A stretch of DNA of 6,152 nucleotides from an uncultured Clostridia bacterium (lineage in GTDB: Bacteria; Bacillota; Clostridia; Christensenellales; Borkfalkiaceae), in NCBI GenBank assembly GCA_947632165.1, contig CANROI010000084.1, positions 1 to 6,152 of the forward strand, in the 5' to 3' direction. Below, piece after piece: positions 5,135 through 6,152 of this stretch. How positions within the stretch are numbered: the first letter of the stretch is position 1; every line of letters starts with the position of its first letter. Position numbers and translations under genes: made by a program. Under the pieces are notes generated by a model that worked only from the letters and a program-made list of their open reading frames with translations, ran no database searches and had not been told where the DNA came from.

Positions 5135-5869
5135 ATGAGCAACATCAGAAAGAGCTTGGAGCGCGCCCTCAAGGGAAATTCCTATCCCGGGCGGGGCATC
5201 ATCGTCGGCAAGAGCAAGGACGGAAAGAGGGCCGTGTTCGCCTATTTCATCATGGGCAGGAGCGAGAACTCCCGCAACCGCGTGTTCGTCGGCTACGGAG
5301 ACGAGGTGCGCACGGAGCCCTTCGATCCCTCCAAGGTGCGGGATCCCTCCCTCATCATCTATTCCCCCGTGAAATGCGTGGGGAGGAACGTCATCGTCAC
5401 CAACGGCGACCAGACGGACACGATCGAGCAGTCCCTGAAGGGCGGACATTGTTTCCGCCATGCGCTCATGCAGCGCACGTTCGAGCCGGACGCGCCGAAC
5501 TATACGCCGAGGATCAGCGCCATCCTTCATCTCGGCAAGCGGGCCTCGGAATATTCCTACGAGCTCTCCATCCTCAGGAACGAGGACGGAAAGGGCAAGC
5601 GCTGCACGCGGGCATTCTACACCTATGAGCCGGAGAATGGCACGGGGCACTTCCTCCACACCTATAAAAAGGACGGAACGCCGCTGCCCTCCTTCACGGG
5701 CGACCCCGAGCGGGTGCGGATCGGGAACGATCTCAAGGAATTTGCGGACGAGATCTGGAACAACCTCGATGCGGACAACAAGATCTCCCTCGTCTGCCGC
5801 GCCTACGATCTGAAGACGGGAGCGAGCGAGCAGGTGATGATCAACAAATACTCAGAGGTGAGAAGATGA
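5135..5869 (+). CDS. purO: IMP cyclohydrolase, archaeal PurO type
   Basis: This 244-aa protein matches the PurO-like IMP cyclohydrolase family (prototype: archaeal PurO, an Ntn-hydrolase-like fold), not the PurH cyclohydrolase domain. It would close FAICAR to IMP, the last step of the pathway. Recognisable stretches are YPGRGIIVGKSKDGK at 17-31, YFIMGRSENSRNRVF at 37-51, NGDQTDTI at 90-97 and EPDAPNYTPRIS further on. The ATG at 5135 has AAGGAG (5123-5128) 6 nt upstream and follows the purN stop by 1 nt; a longer in-frame reading would run inside purN. It overlaps the next gene by 4 nt (ATGA). Its place before a transformylase that lacks its own cyclohydrolase domain supports the assignment. 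The symbol purO is borrowed from archaea; bacterial copies are usually just named IMP cyclohydrolase. Confidence 0.88.
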   Translation: MSNIRKSLERALKGNSYPGRGIIVGKSKDGKRAVFAYFIMGRSENSRNRVFVGYGDEVRTEPFDPSKVRDPSLIIYSPVKCVGRNVIVTNGDQTDTIEQSLKGGHCFRHALMQRTFEPDAPNYTPRISAILHLGKRASEYSYELSILRNEDGKGKRCTRAFYTYEPENGTGHFLHTYKKDGTPLPSFTGDPERVRIGNDLKEFADEIWNNLDADNKISLVCRAYDLKTGASEQVMINKYSEVRR

Positions 5870-6152
5870 ACGAATTTTCTTTGAAATACGGCTGCAATCC
5901 CAACCAGAAGCCCGCCCGCATCTTTATGGCGGACGGGAGCGAGCTGCCCGTTGAGATCTTGAACGGCAGGCCGGGCTATATCAACTTCCTCGATGCGCTC
6001 AATTCCTGGCAGCTCGTCAAGGAGATCAGGGAAAACACGGGCTTTGTCGCCGCAACGAGCTTCAAGCACGTCTCCCCGACCTCTGCCGCGATCGGCAAGA
6101 AGCTGCCCGAGGACCTCAAGAAGTCCTGCTTTGTCGACGATATCGAGGGGCT
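5866..6152 (+). CDS. purH: Stand-alone AICAR transformylase (PurH C-terminal domain only), partial
   Basis: The gene runs off the right edge after 95 complete codons. It would transfer a formyl group from 10-formyl-THF to AICAR. The protein begins MNEFSLKYGCNPNQKPARI. LKYGCNPNQ (6-14) corresponds to the LRYGENPHQ motif that in bifunctional PurH lies after the roughly 190-residue cyclohydrolase (MGS-like) domain, so that domain is absent here. The catalytic Lys67-His68 lies in TSFKHVSP (64-71), matching SFKHVSPAG of PurH. The start is supported by AGAGGTG (5854-5860), 5 nt upstream, and by the ATGA overlap with the PurO-like gene. A true N-terminal deletion is unlikely because the start has a good ribosome binding site. 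Some authors call such single-domain enzymes PurV; purH is the usual label. Confidence 0.92.
   Translation, partial: MNEFSLKYGCNPNQKPARIFMADGSELPVEILNGRPGYINFLDALNSWQLVKEIRENTGFVAATSFKHVSPTSAAIGKKLPEDLKKSCFVDDIEG

Noticed and set aside
5866..6152. purH truncated by deletion (pseudogene)
   Set aside because: The N-terminal domain is absent, but the gene has its own Shine-Dalgarno, an ATGA overlap, an intact KH catalytic motif, and a neighbour that supplies the missing activity.

Overview
The window carries the first part of a de novo purine biosynthesis operon on the + strand, preceded by about 740 bases without a large gene. The gene order is purE-purC-purF-purM-purN, then an IMP cyclohydrolase of the archaeal PurO type, then the start of a stand-alone AICAR transformylase that runs off the right edge. 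This resembles the purECFMNHD order of Clostridia. Strong GGAGG-type ribosome binding sites, a PurF with both a short propeptide and iron-sulfur cysteines, and a clostridial-looking PurN also point to a Firmicute. The coding regions are visibly GC-rich (my rough estimate is about 60%), which suggests an uncultured, gut-type Clostridia lineage. The exact taxon cannot be fixed from this sequence.

Layout. Bases 1-122 look like a piece of a dispersed intergenic repeat (GTCATTCCGAGC...GAATCC type on the - strand). Bases 172-370 hold a compact possible - strand unit: a good sigma-A-type promoter, a GC-rich 5' UTR hairpin, a strong Shine-Dalgarno, a 17-codon ORF for a cationic amphipathic peptide, and a 13-bp perfect hairpin after the stop. 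Bases 371-515 are AT-rich and contain two palindromes. A second, divergent sigma-A-type promoter at 589-617 drives the pur operon. Its leader of about 118 nt contains a 15-codon ORF that would start almost at the transcription start, an imperfect terminator-like hairpin with a U-tract, and an upstream segment able to compete for the hairpin's 3' arm. This suggests attenuation, but no known riboswitch class was recognised.

Pathway. PurF makes phosphoribosylamine from PRPP and glutamine. PurN formylates GAR, PurM closes the imidazole ring to AIR, PurE produces CAIR, PurC makes SAICAR, and the transformylase plus PurO-type cyclohydrolase convert AICAR to IMP. purD, purL/Q/S, purB and purK are not in the window. 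The last four genes are very tightly packed (gaps of 4 and 1 nt, then a 4-nt overlap), consistent with translational coupling. The main departure from a textbook bacterial operon is that bifunctional PurH is replaced by two separate, adjacent genes.
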